DNA of 64,000 nt from Flavobacteriales bacterium (GCA_016718655.1 JADKCV010000012.1:47805-111804), one strand, 5' to 3'; shown: positions 44,788-54,174, counted from the first letter of the stretch. The notes: generated from the sequence alone by a model not told the origin. Program-made: numbers and translations.

Positions 44788-46749
44788 ATGAAGTCACTGG
44801 TCCACGCCCTTGCTCTTGCTTCCCTTTTCCCGTTGGTGTCCAACGCCCAGTTCACCTGTGCCACGGCCGTTGCGGTGGGCTTGGGTGTACACACGGCGCC
44901 CGCCGTGAGCGGTACGGCACCAGCTTCCATCTGTGCGGGCCAGAACACGGTGGCCACGGCCGGCCTGTGGTATGCCTTCACCCCGGCCACGGACATGGTG
45001 GTGGCCGTAAGCAGCTACGTGACGGGCTATCCCTACATCGACACACGCCTGCACGTGTACACCGGCACCTGCGATGCACTGGTGTGCTACTCCGGCGGCG
45101 ATGATGAAGGGCCGGGATACACCTCCATCGCCACCTTCAATGCCACGGGCGGCACCACCTACACCCTGGCATGGGACAACTTCTGGTCCGGCGATGCATT
45201 CACCTTCTCGGTGCTGGAGTCGTGGGTGCCCGAGAACGTGGTGCTCTTCGCCAACAACCCCATCGCGGGCCTCAGCGGTGTGCGCGGTGCGGTGGATATG
45301 AACAACGATGGGAAGGACGACCTGGTGGCACCCGGCGTGCCCGGCTTCAACGTGGCCTACCAGACCGAGGGCGGGGCGTTCACCGTCACCAACTTCCCCA
45401 CCAGCCCGGCCACCAACAGTGCGTCGTGGAGCTTCGCTGTGGGCGATTGGGACAGCAACGGCCACCGCGACCTGCTCTACGGTGGTGGCAACGGCGCCAC
45501 CTTCATGACGGCCAATGGCGACGGCACGGCCTACACCCAATTCAGTCCGCCCCAGTACATCTTCTGCCAGCGCACCAACTTCGTGGACCTCAACAACGAC
45601 GGCCACCTCGATGCCTTCTCGTGCCACGATGTGGATGCCAACGTGGCCTTCATCAACAACGGGGCCGGGCAGCTGGTGTACACCCAAGGGGGATACGGCA
45701 ATACCTGCGGCAACTACGGCAGCATCTTCACCGACATCGACAACAACGGAAGCATGGACCTCTTCGTGGCCAAGTGCGGCTGCGATCCGGAGGACCTGCT
45801 GATGCTGAACAACGGCACCGGCGCCTTCGCGAACACGGCGCCCGCGCTGGGATTGGCCGATGGACACCAGAGCTGGAGCAGTGCCTGGGGCGACTTCGAT
45901 AACGACGGTGACATGGACGTGCTCATCGGGGCCAGCAGTGGCGCGGTACACAAGCTGCTCTACAACACCGGCGACGGCACCTTCACCGATGCGCCCCCCG
46001 GCAACGGCATGGACCTGTGGGCGGGACTGAGCATCGAGTGGACGGCCCACGACTTCAACAACGACGGCTGGATCGACATCCTCGGAGGCGGTGCGCTGCA
46101 CTACAACAACGGCGATGGCACCTTCAGCCACGACCCCAACGCGCCCGGCAACGGCCCCATCGGCGACCTCGACCACAACGGCTTCCTGGACATCGCCAGT
46201 GGCGATGGCTTCCGGAACAATCAGGGCAACGACAACAACTGGATCCGCATCAACCCGCAGGGCACCATCAGCAACCGCGACGCCATCGGCGCACGGGTGA
46301 CGGTGACCAGCGCGCTGGGCACCCAGATCCGCGACATCCGCAGCGGCGACGGGTTCTCGCACATGAGCTTCATCGGCGCGCACTTCGGGTTGGGCACCGA
46401 TACGGAGGTGGTGCAGGTGAGCATCCGGTGGCCCAATGGGACCGTGGAAACGTTCCAGGACCTCGCGATCAATACGACGCATACCATCGTGGAGAACACC
46501 ATCACCGCGGTCGCCGATCCCGCTCCGTCCGCGTTCGCCGTGGCCCCGAATCCGGCGCAGGAGGTGATCACCCTCAGCGGAGTGGCCCCGAACAGTGCCT
46601 ACGCCGTGGTGGAAGCCAGTGGACGCACCGTGCAGGTAGGCCAAGCGGTGAACGGCCGTGTGTCCGTGCAGGCACTGCCCCCAGGCGCCTACATGCTCCA
46701 GGTGACCAGCACGGATGGCACGCAGTCCTCCCGCTTCGTGAAGCAGTAG
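44788..46749 (+). CDS. secreted VCBS/FG-GAP repeat protein with ASPIC/UnbV and T9SS domains
   Basis: A 653-residue secreted protein. Signal peptide (ending PLVSNAQ), then an Ig-like N-terminal region (about 20-145), then several calcium-binding FG-GAP/VCBS blades with DMNNDGKDDLVAPG, DLNNDGHLDAF, DIDNNGSMDLF, DFDNDGDMDVLIG and DFNNDGWIDILGG. Next comes an ASPIC/UnbV-like segment (GARVTVTSALGTQIRDI to WPNGTVETFQD) and a T9SS domain (FAVAPNPAQEVITLSG onward). These repeats form a beta propeller, probably binding Ca2+, in a surface or adhesion role. The start at 44788 begins the signal peptide. Confidence 0.9.
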   Translation: MKSLVHALALASLFPLVSNAQFTCATAVAVGLGVHTAPAVSGTAPASICAGQNTVATAGLWYAFTPATDMVVAVSSYVTGYPYIDTRLHVYTGTCDALVCYSGGDDEGPGYTSIATFNATGGTTYTLAWDNFWSGDAFTFSVLESWVPENVVLFANNPIAGLSGVRGAVDMNNDGKDDLVAPGVPGFNVAYQTEGGAFTVTNFPTSPATNSASWSFAVGDWDSNGHRDLLYGGGNGATFMTANGDGTAYTQFSPPQYIFCQRTNFVDLNNDGHLDAFSCHDVDANVAFINNGAGQLVYTQGGYGNTCGNYGSIFTDIDNNGSMDLFVAKCGCDPEDLLMLNNGTGAFANTAPALGLADGHQSWSSAWGDFDNDGDMDVLIGASSGAVHKLLYNTGDGTFTDAPPGNGMDLWAGLSIEWTAHDFNNDGWIDILGGGALHYNNGDGTFSHDPNAPGNGPIGDLDHNGFLDIASGDGFRNNQGNDNNWIRINPQGTISNRDAIGARVTVTSALGTQIRDIRSGDGFSHMSFIGAHFGLGTDTEVVQVSIRWPNGTVETFQDLAINTTHTIVENTITAVADPAPSAFAVAPNPAQEVITLSGVAPNSAYAVVEASGRTVQVGQAVNGRVSVQALPPGAYMLQVTSTDGTQSSRFVKQ

Positions 46750-46959
46750 GGAATTCCGGCACATCAGCGGCTGCGTGCATCGCACAGCGGTGTCGCGCTA
46801 CAGGTGTACGTTGCGGCCCGTCCATCAGCGCATGCTGAAGGGATCGTGGTCAAAGGCCTCGCACACGGGGATGCTCATGTGCATACCAGCATCGCCGCTG
46901 TTGTAGTTCCATACGTCACGCTCCATTCCCATTTCCCATTTCCATCCCACCTTCGCCCC

Positions 46960-47340
46960 ATGAAACAGCCCATCTTCCCTCCCAACGCCGCCAAGCCCAT
47001 CGCGCCTTACACCCCCGCCATCACCGCTGGTGGTTTCGTGTTCCTCAGTGGCCAGATCGCGCTGGACGAGGCCGGTGCGCTGCACATGGGCGACATCGCT
47101 ACCGAAACGCGGCAGGTGATGGAGAACATCGGCACCCTCCTGCAGGCCACGAACCTGGGATACGAGCACTTGGTGAAGGTCACCATCCTGCTCAGCGACA
47201 TGAGCTTGTATGCCGCCGTGAACGAGGTGTATGGAAGCTACTTCGCCGAAGTGCCCCCAGCACGTGAGGCCTATGCCGTGAAAGGCCTGCCACGCGGGGT
47301 GAACGTGGAGATCAGCGGGATCGCGGTGATGCCTGCATAG
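46960..47340 (+). CDS. ridA: RidA-family enamine/imine deaminase
   Basis: A 126-residue RidA/YjgF protein. RidA hydrolyses reactive enamine and imine intermediates such as 2-aminoacrylate. Family motifs are PYTPAITAGGFVFLSGQIAL at the N terminus, NLGYEHLVKVTILLSDM in the middle and the catalytic Arg in PPAREAYAVKGLPRGVNVEI (the second Arg is in the conserved LPRG). Length and end are normal. The start at 46960 matches the family N terminus; the earlier open frame is non-coding. Confidence 0.94.
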   Translation: MKQPIFPPNAAKPIAPYTPAITAGGFVFLSGQIALDEAGALHMGDIATETRQVMENIGTLLQATNLGYEHLVKVTILLSDMSLYAAVNEVYGSYFAEVPPAREAYAVKGLPRGVNVEISGIAVMPA

Positions 47341-47623
47341 CGCTTCTTCACCACCTTCCAACACAGCGAACGGGGCTCAGGCAAGGGACCCTCCGACCCG
47401 GTACACGGCCGTGGAACCTCCACCTGGGCGTGCATCACGTTGGGGTGCGAACGCCTATACGGAACCGGGCAGGATCTCCCCATCGCGCATGGGGAACGTC
47501 CCACACCGACCACAACCCATCGCGGTGATCCAGCGCACGATCCGCTGAGGGTCAGCAGGAATGTGGCGTGTACCCGTACAGGTCCGGTTTTAGCCGAGCA
47601 CTGAGCGAACCAACGCACAACAC

Positions 47624-48055
47624 ATGCTTCGCAACACCACTTGGAAGACACCGATCACCCTGGCCGCCGTAGCCCTATTGGCCATGGGTTGCAACAAGTA
47701 CGATGATGGACCCGGCATCAGCCTGATACCCCGCACGGAACGCGTGGCCAATACCTGGGTCATCGACAAGGCCACCGCCAATGGGCAGGACATCAGCTCC
47801 GCCTATGACCAGTACGTGCTCACCCTCACCTCCGGCGGCTCGGCCACCCTGGAAGCCGACTACACCCTCTTCGGGGTGGTGATCAGCAACTCCACCTCCG
47901 GCACCTGGAGCTTCGCCAACGACCAGGAGGAATTGGTGTTGGACTTCTCCGACGATCAAGCCGATGGCACCTACCAGATCCTGCGCCTCACCTCCACCGA
48001 ACTGTGGCTGCGCAAGGTGGGCGAGGACCTCGAACTACGCCTCAACGAACAATGA
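47624..48055 (+). CDS. lipocalin-like lipoprotein, copy 1
   Basis: A 143-residue lipoprotein. The N-terminal helix ends at the lipobox AMGC (Cys23). The body is about 110 residues of predicted beta strands with a RVANTWVIDKATANGQDIS start, resembling the lipocalin-like (DUF5004/DUF4923 type) domains of Bacteroidota. Its closest relative in the window is the next gene, with which it shares YDDGP/YEDGP, ERVANTW, AYDQY/AFDQY, YQILRL/YEILRL and the ending ELWLRKVGEDLELRL. Ligand unknown. Confidence 0.8.
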   Translation: MLRNTTWKTPITLAAVALLAMGCNKYDDGPGISLIPRTERVANTWVIDKATANGQDISSAYDQYVLTLTSGGSATLEADYTLFGVVISNSTSGTWSFANDQEELVLDFSDDQADGTYQILRLTSTELWLRKVGEDLELRLNEQ

Positions 48056-48090
48056 TCGAACGCCCCATCAACCCTTTCCGCACACCTCCC

Positions 48091-48516
48091 ATGAGAACCA
48101 CCACCGCCCTGCTCACCCTGGCCTTCCTCGGCAGCATCGCCCTCAGCAGCTGTTCCAAGTATGAGGATGGCCCCGCCTTCAGCCTCCGCTCCAAGAAGGA
48201 ACGCGTGGCCAATACGTGGCGCGTGGAGAGCGCCACCAACAACGGATCCGACGTGACCTCCGCGTTCGACCAGTACCAGTTGCAGATGCTCAGCGATGGC
48301 GATGCCACCCTGGCCGCGCTGTACACCCTCGGCGAGTTCACCTTCGAGTTCGAGACCAACGGCACCTGGACGCTGGAAAGCACCGGCGAGGTGCTGCGCT
48401 TGGACTTCGAGAACAACGCTGCCGACGAGAGCTACGAGATCCTCCGCTTGAAAGAGGATGAACTGTGGCTGCGCGAGAAGGACGGCACCTTGGAATTGCG
48501 CTTGACGCCTGCATGA
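48091..48516 (+). CDS. lipocalin-like lipoprotein, copy 2
   Basis: A 141-residue lipoprotein with lipobox LSSC (Cys21) and the same domain as copy 1 (ERVANTWRVESATNNGSD, AFDQYQLQML, GTWTLESTGEV, SYEILRLKEDELWLRE). The two differ by about half their residues, which argues for an old tandem duplication. It lies 35 bases after copy 1. The start at 48091 (MRTTTALLTLAFLG) begins the signal. A hairpin ends the pair. Confidence 0.82.
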   Translation: MRTTTALLTLAFLGSIALSSCSKYEDGPAFSLRSKKERVANTWRVESATNNGSDVTSAFDQYQLQMLSDGDATLAALYTLGEFTFEFETNGTWTLESTGEVLRLDFENNAADESYEILRLKEDELWLREKDGTLELRLTPA

Positions 48517-48538
48517 TGCACACCTTCGCTTGAAGGTT

Positions 48539-48564
48539 GAACGGCCTCCGCAAGGGGGCCGTTC
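48539..48564 (+). terminator. terminator hairpin after the twin lipoprotein genes
   Basis: GAACGGCC (48539-48546) pairs with GGCCGTTC (48557-48564) around 10 bases, then CGTTGTGT. It lies 22 bases after the copy 2 stop. Confidence 0.6.
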
Positions 48565-48688
48565 CGTTGTGTACCTCCCGCAGCACGTGCGCCCATGCAT
48601 AACACCGCACCCATGAAGGACCTCTGAACAGGCCCCTGCGCCACCCTCGGTCGGGCCGGTCCATCGTGGGCACCTTCAGCCGAACCCC

Positions 48689-49669
48689 TCACCCCAGCAC
48701 CACCAGCAGCACGGCCACCAACGCGAACTGGATGGCGAAGACGATGAGCCCGAAGCCCAGTCCCTTGCGGCCCGAGCGGAACAGCTGACCGAAGCTCACC
48801 TTCAGTCCGATGGCCGCCAGCGCGATGGTCAAGGCCAGTTTACCTGCCACCTCCATCGCCCCCAGCAACGCTTCCGGCATGGGCAGTACGCTGCTCAATA
48901 GCGTGATGCCGATGAAGCCCCACAAGTACCAGGGTAGTTGCAAATGCTCGCGCCAGCTGCGGGCCTCCGCGCGGTTCACCAGGTAATTGAACAGGATCAG
49001 CGCCGGGCTCAACAACGCCACACGGGCCAGCTTGATGGTGGTGGCCACCTCACCCACCCCATCGCTCAGCGCATACCCCGCGCCCACCACGTTACCCACA
49101 CTGTGCAGGGTTCCGCCGATCAACACGCCCAGTTGGGTATCGCTCAGCCCGAAGCGCACCAGTACCAAGGGCAGTACGATCATGCCCACGCTGCCGAACA
49201 GGTTCACCACCGCCATGGCGATGCCCACATCCTCCTTGTCCTTCGCCACCCGGGGCGCCAAGGCAGCGATGGCCGACGAACCGCAGATGGCCGTACCGAA
49301 GCCCACCAACCAGCCCGTGCTGCCCGGGCAACGCACCTGCCTTGCCAGGTAGAAGGTGATGAGCACCATGGCCAGCACCATGATCGCTACGATGCTGAAG
49401 GAAGCCGCACCCAATGCCGCGATGTGCCCATAGTCGATGCCGAAGGCCAGGAAGATCACCGACAATTCGAGCAACTTGCTGCTGGTGAAGCCGATGCCCG
49501 GCTGCACCGGTGCGGGCAACTTCACCAAGTTCCCCACCGCCATGCCCAGCAGCAGGGCCAGCAGGATCCCGTTCAACCAGCCGGGTGTGTAGGTGCTTGC
49601 GAAATGGCCCACCAGGCCGATGGCCGTGGCCAGCAGCAGGCCGGGAAGTTGGGGACGGAGCGCGATCAT
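48689..49669 (-). CDS. YeiH-family putative sulfate exporter
   Basis: A 326-residue membrane protein of the UPF0324/YeiH family with about ten helices. Family features include GILLALLLGMAVGN, SSKLLELSVIFLAFGIDY, GFGTAICGSSAIAALAP (a re-entrant-type Cys-Gly segment), IGGTLHSVGNVVGAGYAL and ALAAIGLKVSFGQL. Proteins of this family are annotated as sulfate exporters, with weak experimental support. The start at 49669 (MIALRPQLPGLLL) is supported by the perfect TACGTTTG box 13 bases upstream. Confidence 0.88.
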   Translation of the reverse strand: MIALRPQLPGLLLATAIGLVGHFASTYTPGWLNGILLALLLGMAVGNLVKLPAPVQPGIGFTSSKLLELSVIFLAFGIDYGHIAALGAASFSIVAIMVLAMVLITFYLARQVRCPGSTGWLVGFGTAICGSSAIAALAPRVAKDKEDVGIAMAVVNLFGSVGMIVLPLVLVRFGLSDTQLGVLIGGTLHSVGNVVGAGYALSDGVGEVATTIKLARVALLSPALILFNYLVNRAEARSWREHLQLPWYLWGFIGITLLSSVLPMPEALLGAMEVAGKLALTIALAAIGLKVSFGQLFRSGRKGLGFGLIVFAIQFALVAVLLVVLG

Positions 49670-49682
49670 GGCGGTGCGGCCG

Positions 49683-49690
49683 CAAACGTA
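49683..49690 (-). promoter_or_regulatory. -7 promoter box TACGTTTG of the YeiH gene
   Basis: A perfect TAnnTTTG on the minus strand, 13 bases before the chosen ATG. It decides this start against the longer reading beginning at 49792. Confidence 0.6.
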
Positions 49691-49754
49691 GCGCTGCGCG
49701 TACGAGTGTTCGGGGAGTTGTGTCACAGAAGCACAGCATCCGATCCACCCCAGC

Positions 49755-52298
49755 CTATTCCAACGGTGCCAATACCCCCGCAGGTGCAGCACGCCCGCTC
49801 ACCCCCTTCCGCCGCTTCGCCCACTTGTACACTTCGAACCAGGCCACCGACGCGAGGCCGATGACCGCCGCTGTGCCGAGTTGCAGCGCTGTGGGTGAGG
49901 CCAGCCGGAAGAAGTCGCGGAAGAGCGGGATGTAGAGCACGGCGGCGAGCAGGGCGATGGTGAGGAGCAGCACGATGCGCAGCAGGTTGTTGTGGTAGCT
50001 GAAGGTGCTGAGGACCGATGCGGTGAAGGAGCGGTTGACGAGCGTGAGGCCGATGTTGGCGATGACGAGGGTGCTGAAGACCATGGCGCGGACGCCTTCT
50101 TCGGGGAGCCCTTGCTGCACGGCGAGCTGGTAGCTGCCCAGGGTGCCGAGGGTGATGACGAGGCCTTGCCAGATGCTGATGGAAAGCTCCTTCCACGTGA
50201 GGAAGGTGAGGCTGAGCGGGCGCGGCGGGCGACGCATGCCGTCGGCTTCGAGCGGTTCGTTCTCGTAGACGATGCTGCACGTGGGGCCCATGATGAGCTC
50301 GAGGAAGATGACGTGCAGCGGCGTGAAGATGTTGGGGTACACCCAGCCGAGGAAGAGCGGCAGCGCGACGGTGAGGATGATGGGGATGTGGATGGAGATG
50401 ATGTACTGGATGGCCTTTTTGAGGTTGCCATAGATCTTGCGGCCCATCGCCACCGCATCCACCATGTTGCCGAGGTCGTCGTTGACGAGGATGAGCGACG
50501 CGGCTTCTTTGGCGAGTTCGCTGCCGCGCTTGCCCATGGCGATGCCGATGTGCGCGGCTTTCAGCGCAGGGCCATCGTTGACGCCATCGCCGGTCATGGC
50601 CACCACATGTCCTTCGGCTTGCAGCGCGTTGATGATGCGCAGTTTCGCTTCGGGGAACATGCGCGTGAAGATGGTGGTGTCGTTGACGGCCGTGCGGAGT
50701 GCAGCGTCGTCGAGCTGCATCATGTCGTCGCCGTTGATGGTCTTTTCGGCGCCACGGAAACCGGTCTGCTTGGCGATAGAGGCCGTGGTGAGCGCGTTGT
50801 CGCCGGTGATGATCTTGACCTGGATGCCCGCAGCGTAGAACTGTTGGAAGACGTCGGCGATGTTGGCTTTCGGTGGATCGTTGAAGGCGACGAGGCCGAG
50901 GAAGTGGAGGGTGAATTCTTCCTGGTCTTTGGGATAGTTGTCGCCGGTGAAGTCGGCTTCGGCCACACCCAATACACGCAGGCCTTGACCAGCGAGTGTT
51001 TCCACTTGCGCGAGTACGGCGGTCTTCTCCGCATCGGTCAAGGATGACTGCCGCAGCACGCGTTCCGCTGCGCCTTTGCAGGCGATGATGCGTTCGCCGG
51101 TGGCGTTGGCGAAGACGTGCGTCATCATCGGTGGTTCGCCGCCGAGCGGGTACTCGTGCGCCATGGTGAACTCCGGACGGCGGTCGACTTCCGTGTTCTT
51201 CTTGTACGCTTCGTGCAGCGCCGTTTCCATGGGGTCGAAGGGCACGGGTTCGCTGGCCCACATGGCGACTTCGATCACGCGGCGCGCTTCGGGGGTTGAC
51301 CAGGCATCGGGTGCGAGCGTTGCGCCGTTCGCTTGCACGAAGAGTTGCGCCAGCGACATGCGGTTCTCGGTGATGGTGCCGGTCTTGTCGGTGCAGATGA
51401 CGGTGGCGGAACCGAGCGTTTCCACGGTGGTGGAGCGTTTCACGATGACGCCTTGTTTGGCCAAGCGCCACGCACCGAGCGCGAGGAAGGTCGCGAAGGC
51501 CACGGGGATCTCTTCCGGCAGGATGGACATGGCCAGCGTGAGTCCGGTGAGCAAACTGTCCAACAACGAACCGCTGCGCATGTAGGCCACGGCCCACACG
51601 GCGAGGAAGACGACCACGCCCACGATGGCCATGTTGCGCACGAAGCGCGTGATCTGCTGTTGCAGCGGTGTGGGTGGCACTTCGATCGCGGCGAGCGAAG
51701 TACTGATCTTACCCAGCTGCGTGCCCTTACCCACAGCGGTGACGCGATAGACCGCCAAGCCGGAGACCACTTGTGTCCCTTTGCTGACCGTGGCGAGGGC
51801 CGCTTCGGTATTGCGCGCCACGGCGAACGCTTCACCGGTGAGGATGGATTCGTTCACACTGAAGTCGTTGCTCTGCACGATCACGCCATCGGCGGCGAGC
51901 AAGGTGCCTTCTTCGGCCACGGCATGGTCGCCCACGACCACATCTTCCATGGGCACCTTCACGACCGTGTTGTTGCGGATCACCGTGGCCTGTGCTTCGC
52001 TGAAGGCGCGCAGGGCGTCGAGCGCTTTGCGGCTACGCGAATCCTGGTAGATGGAGATGGTGGAGACCAGCACGATGGCACCCGCCATGAAGTAGGCTTC
52101 GGTGCGTTCGCCCAACACGAAGTAGATGATGCTGGTGGCGAGCAGCAGCAGGAACATCGGCTCCAGCACCGCGCCTTTCACCGCGGGCCAGAAGGCGCCG
52201 CCGCTCTTCTCTTCGATGGTGTTAAGGCCGTTCTTCGCCCGCGCGGCGGCAACTTCCGCATCGGTGAGTCCCGCGAAGGGGAAGGGATTGGCGGGCAT
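49755..52298 (-). CDS. cation-translocating P-type ATPase (P2-like)
   Basis: An 847-residue P-type ATPase. It has an N-terminal cation-ATPase segment (FAGLTDAEVAAARAKNGLN), the actuator TGEA (154-157), TM4 with PEEIPV (261-266), the phosphorylation motif ICTDKTGTITENRM with Asp304, then the N domain and the hinge VAMTGDGVNDGPALKAAHIG. Helices resume after NMVDAVAMGRKIYGNLKKA, and the C-terminal cation-ATPase block has TFLTWKELSISIWQGL. The layout matches P2-type transporters of Ca2+ or related ions. PEEIP instead of PEGLP makes the ion uncertain. Near-consensus TACCTTGA precedes its ATG by 10 bases. Confidence 0.92.
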   Translation of the reverse strand: MPANPFPFAGLTDAEVAAARAKNGLNTIEEKSGGAFWPAVKGAVLEPMFLLLLATSIIYFVLGERTEAYFMAGAIVLVSTISIYQDSRSRKALDALRAFSEAQATVIRNNTVVKVPMEDVVVGDHAVAEEGTLLAADGVIVQSNDFSVNESILTGEAFAVARNTEAALATVSKGTQVVSGLAVYRVTAVGKGTQLGKISTSLAAIEVPPTPLQQQITRFVRNMAIVGVVVFLAVWAVAYMRSGSLLDSLLTGLTLAMSILPEEIPVAFATFLALGAWRLAKQGVIVKRSTTVETLGSATVICTDKTGTITENRMSLAQLFVQANGATLAPDAWSTPEARRVIEVAMWASEPVPFDPMETALHEAYKKNTEVDRRPEFTMAHEYPLGGEPPMMTHVFANATGERIIACKGAAERVLRQSSLTDAEKTAVLAQVETLAGQGLRVLGVAEADFTGDNYPKDQEEFTLHFLGLVAFNDPPKANIADVFQQFYAAGIQVKIITGDNALTTASIAKQTGFRGAEKTINGDDMMQLDDAALRTAVNDTTIFTRMFPEAKLRIINALQAEGHVVAMTGDGVNDGPALKAAHIGIAMGKRGSELAKEAASLILVNDDLGNMVDAVAMGRKIYGNLKKAIQYIISIHIPIILTVALPLFLGWVYPNIFTPLHVIFLELIMGPTCSIVYENEPLEADGMRRPPRPLSLTFLTWKELSISIWQGLVITLGTLGSYQLAVQQGLPEEGVRAMVFSTLVIANIGLTLVNRSFTASVLSTFSYHNNLLRIVLLLTIALLAAVLYIPLFRDFFRLASPTALQLGTAAVIGLASVAWFEVYKWAKRRKGVSGRAAPAGVLAPLE

Positions 52299-52566
52299 GG
52301 CGGATCAAGGTAACCACCGCGAAGGCCATGCCGATGGACCCGCAGCACAGGGGAGGAACGGCGTGCATCCATGTTCCACCGACCTCAACGACCCTTCCTC
52401 ACGCAACGCATCCCCGCATCATATGCCGCCCCAAGATGCCTCCGTCCCATGCGTCCCCTTCGGGACCAGCGTCCTCGCTCGCTCGTGACATCGGTCAGGG
52501 CATGCCTCGTCGGAATGCGTACATTACATCGGAACCGCATCCTCAACGGATACACTCCGGAACGAC

Positions 52567-52854
52567 ATGCACCATTACTATACCGTTCTACAGCGCCCCG
52601 ATGGTCGCTGGCAGGGTGGGCAAAGGAATGCCCGGGTCCCCTACTTGGTGACCGATACCCGAACAGAGGCGGAGGAGTTGATGTGTGAAATGGCGATGGC
52701 CATGGGTAGCGCTCACGTGGTGGTCCTTGGCGCGAAGGGTGAAGTGCTGCGCGATCGTGCTTTCAGCCCAACGAAAGCGGATACTGAAGACCGCGAGCAG
52801 GAAGATGGAACCCGACCCAACGGTGCCCCCCTCGTCGCGGCGATCGGTCGCTGA
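52567..52854 (+). CDS. small protein resembling DUF2188
   Basis: A 95-residue protein. MHHYYTVLQRPDGRWQGGQR followed by DTRTEAEELMCEMAMAMGSAHVVVLGAKGEVLRDRAF has the strand-helix-strand plan of DUF2188 (Y-V-P-DGGW ... EA ... GEVVVHGRDG...RD). The C-terminal 25 residues are polar and low in complexity. The function is unknown. It stands alone about 250 bases from its neighbours. Confidence 0.55.
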   Translation: MHHYYTVLQRPDGRWQGGQRNARVPYLVTDTRTEAEELMCEMAMAMGSAHVVVLGAKGEVLRDRAFSPTKADTEDREQEDGTRPNGAPLVAAIGR

Positions 52855-53110
52855 AGCTTGCTCGAAGCCGCTCGTCACCGTTCCAACACACTGCGCAAAA
52901 GGGCCCTTCGTTCCATGCCGATCGCGTTCGGTCCGAAACCCGCAGTGCTTGGACCGTAGCCGATCGCCCGGCCCGGCACATGGGGAGAACGCACCCTGTG
53001 TTTGCCCAGGATGTCCCATCGGCGGGGCGCGTACACCACACGGTAGCGACCGAAGCGTGCAGCCTGCAGCCGTGTCCGGGGTTTGGCCCACGATGTGAAA
53101 GGCGTCGCGA

Positions 53111-53353
53111 ATGCCATACCAACTCGACGACCAACGGAAGCAACTGCGTGATGCGTTCATCCGGGAGAACACCCCATTACTGGAACGATGCAGTAACACT
53201 GGGACGACCGTCCCACAGAGCGACCTCGCTGAGCTGATCACCAAGGCAAGGGTCCACTTCAACTACGCGCCGAGCACCCGTGGGTTGGATATCAAGCGCG
53301 CCGTGCTCACCGCCTTTCGCCGGCACCTGGAGAAACAACCGGTCGACCGATAG
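53111..53353 (+). CDS. small hypothetical protein
   Basis: An 80-residue protein, largely helical with charged ends (MPYQLDDQRKQLRDAFIREN, then a helix KRAVLTAFRRHLEKQ). No family recognised. The codon use resembles neighbouring real genes, and the alternative frames here lack coding character. Not certain to be a gene. Confidence 0.4.
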   Translation: MPYQLDDQRKQLRDAFIRENTPLLERCSNTGTTVPQSDLAELITKARVHFNYAPSTRGLDIKRAVLTAFRRHLEKQPVDR

Positions 53354-53499
53354 GCCAGTGCACCAAGGCCGGTGGCAGTGGATCGCCCGCGCAGAGCATA
53401 GGCCGGTGGCCGCACCAGGAAGCGCTCACCCTAGCGTTCATTCACCCCCTAGGTTCAGAACACCGGGCCAACACTGACAGCCTTCCTACCCGACCGTGA

Positions 53500-53628
53500 C
53501 TACGGCGCAAGCACGGGGCCGATGAACAGGGAACTCACCAAGCTGTAGAGGCCGAAAAGGATGACCGCGATGATCACCATACGGACCGCTGCATCGGCAT
53601 GGCCCTTAGTGGGGTTGAGGTGTGTCAT
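53500..53628 (-). CDS. 42-residue single-helix membrane protein
   Basis: A short reading frame, ATG at 53626-53628 to TAG at 53500-53502. It encodes a polar start (MTHLNPTKGHADAAVRM) and one strong membrane helix (VIIAVILFGLYSLVSSLFI), ending GPVLAP. It resembles the one-helix microproteins found next to respiratory or transport genes, but it has no clear neighbour. Support comes from the clean hydrophobic helix and an ATG with a polar lead. Confidence 0.5.
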   Translation of the reverse strand: MTHLNPTKGHADAAVRMVIIAVILFGLYSLVSSLFIGPVLAP

Positions 53629-53871
53629 GTTCATCGTGGTTCATCAAGGGGTGGGAGATCGCTACCGGAACATGTGCCAATGCCGTTCCACGATGATGGT
53701 AGGACGGGGCGATCGTCCTTGACCAGGAGCAGGCCTGGGGTCCGGGGCCGGACCACGTTCATGGCAGTGCGGCCAAAAATGGACTGCCCCACGTGCAGGT
53801 CATCGGCGAGTTGCGACCCAGATGGCAGAACGACACGAAGCCGAAAGGAAGTGATGGTACGGTAAGCCGCC

Positions 53872-54174
53872 GTGCGCGAAGCAGCCGCTTGTCGAACACC
53901 AGCAAAGGGATCGGATTTGCAACTCGATGAGCGACATCCTACCTTCATTCACTCTTCACCATGCGGAAGGACCACCACCAAGAGGCTGATCCAAGCCAGT
54001 TGGGAAAGCCGCACCTTCCACACCGAAATGGAATTGGACCTGGTTGACCAACATACGAGCCTCGGCCAGGGGCAGGTGGTTCTCGATACGCGACCCTTAT
54101 CGAAAGGGGTTTACACGGTGGAGTGCACCACCGGACAAGTCGTGCTCCGTTCGGATCGATTGGTCGTGCAATGA
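53872..54174 (+). pseudogene. relic of a T9SS-secreted protein (C-terminal domain only)
   Basis: The second half of this 100-residue reading has the ending of a T9SS sorting domain: a strand pair MELDLVDQH, a gap, then GQVVLDTRPLSKGVYTVECT and RSDRLVVQ. No signal peptide or secreted body precedes it. It therefore looks like the surviving tail of a lost gene. Its TGA overlaps the next gene's ATG (ATGA), so it may still be translated as a leader of the next gene. Confidence 0.55.

Noticed and set aside
44794..46785. Minus-strand frame of 663 codons opposite the VCBS protein
   Set aside because: The calcium-binding repeats on the plus strand are clear. The antisense product is a shadow of the periodic repeats.
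49723..51597. Minus-strand frame of 624 codons in another phase of the P-type ATPase gene
   Set aside because: It reads Arg- and His-rich nonsense and lacks motifs; the ATPase frame is intact over the whole gene.
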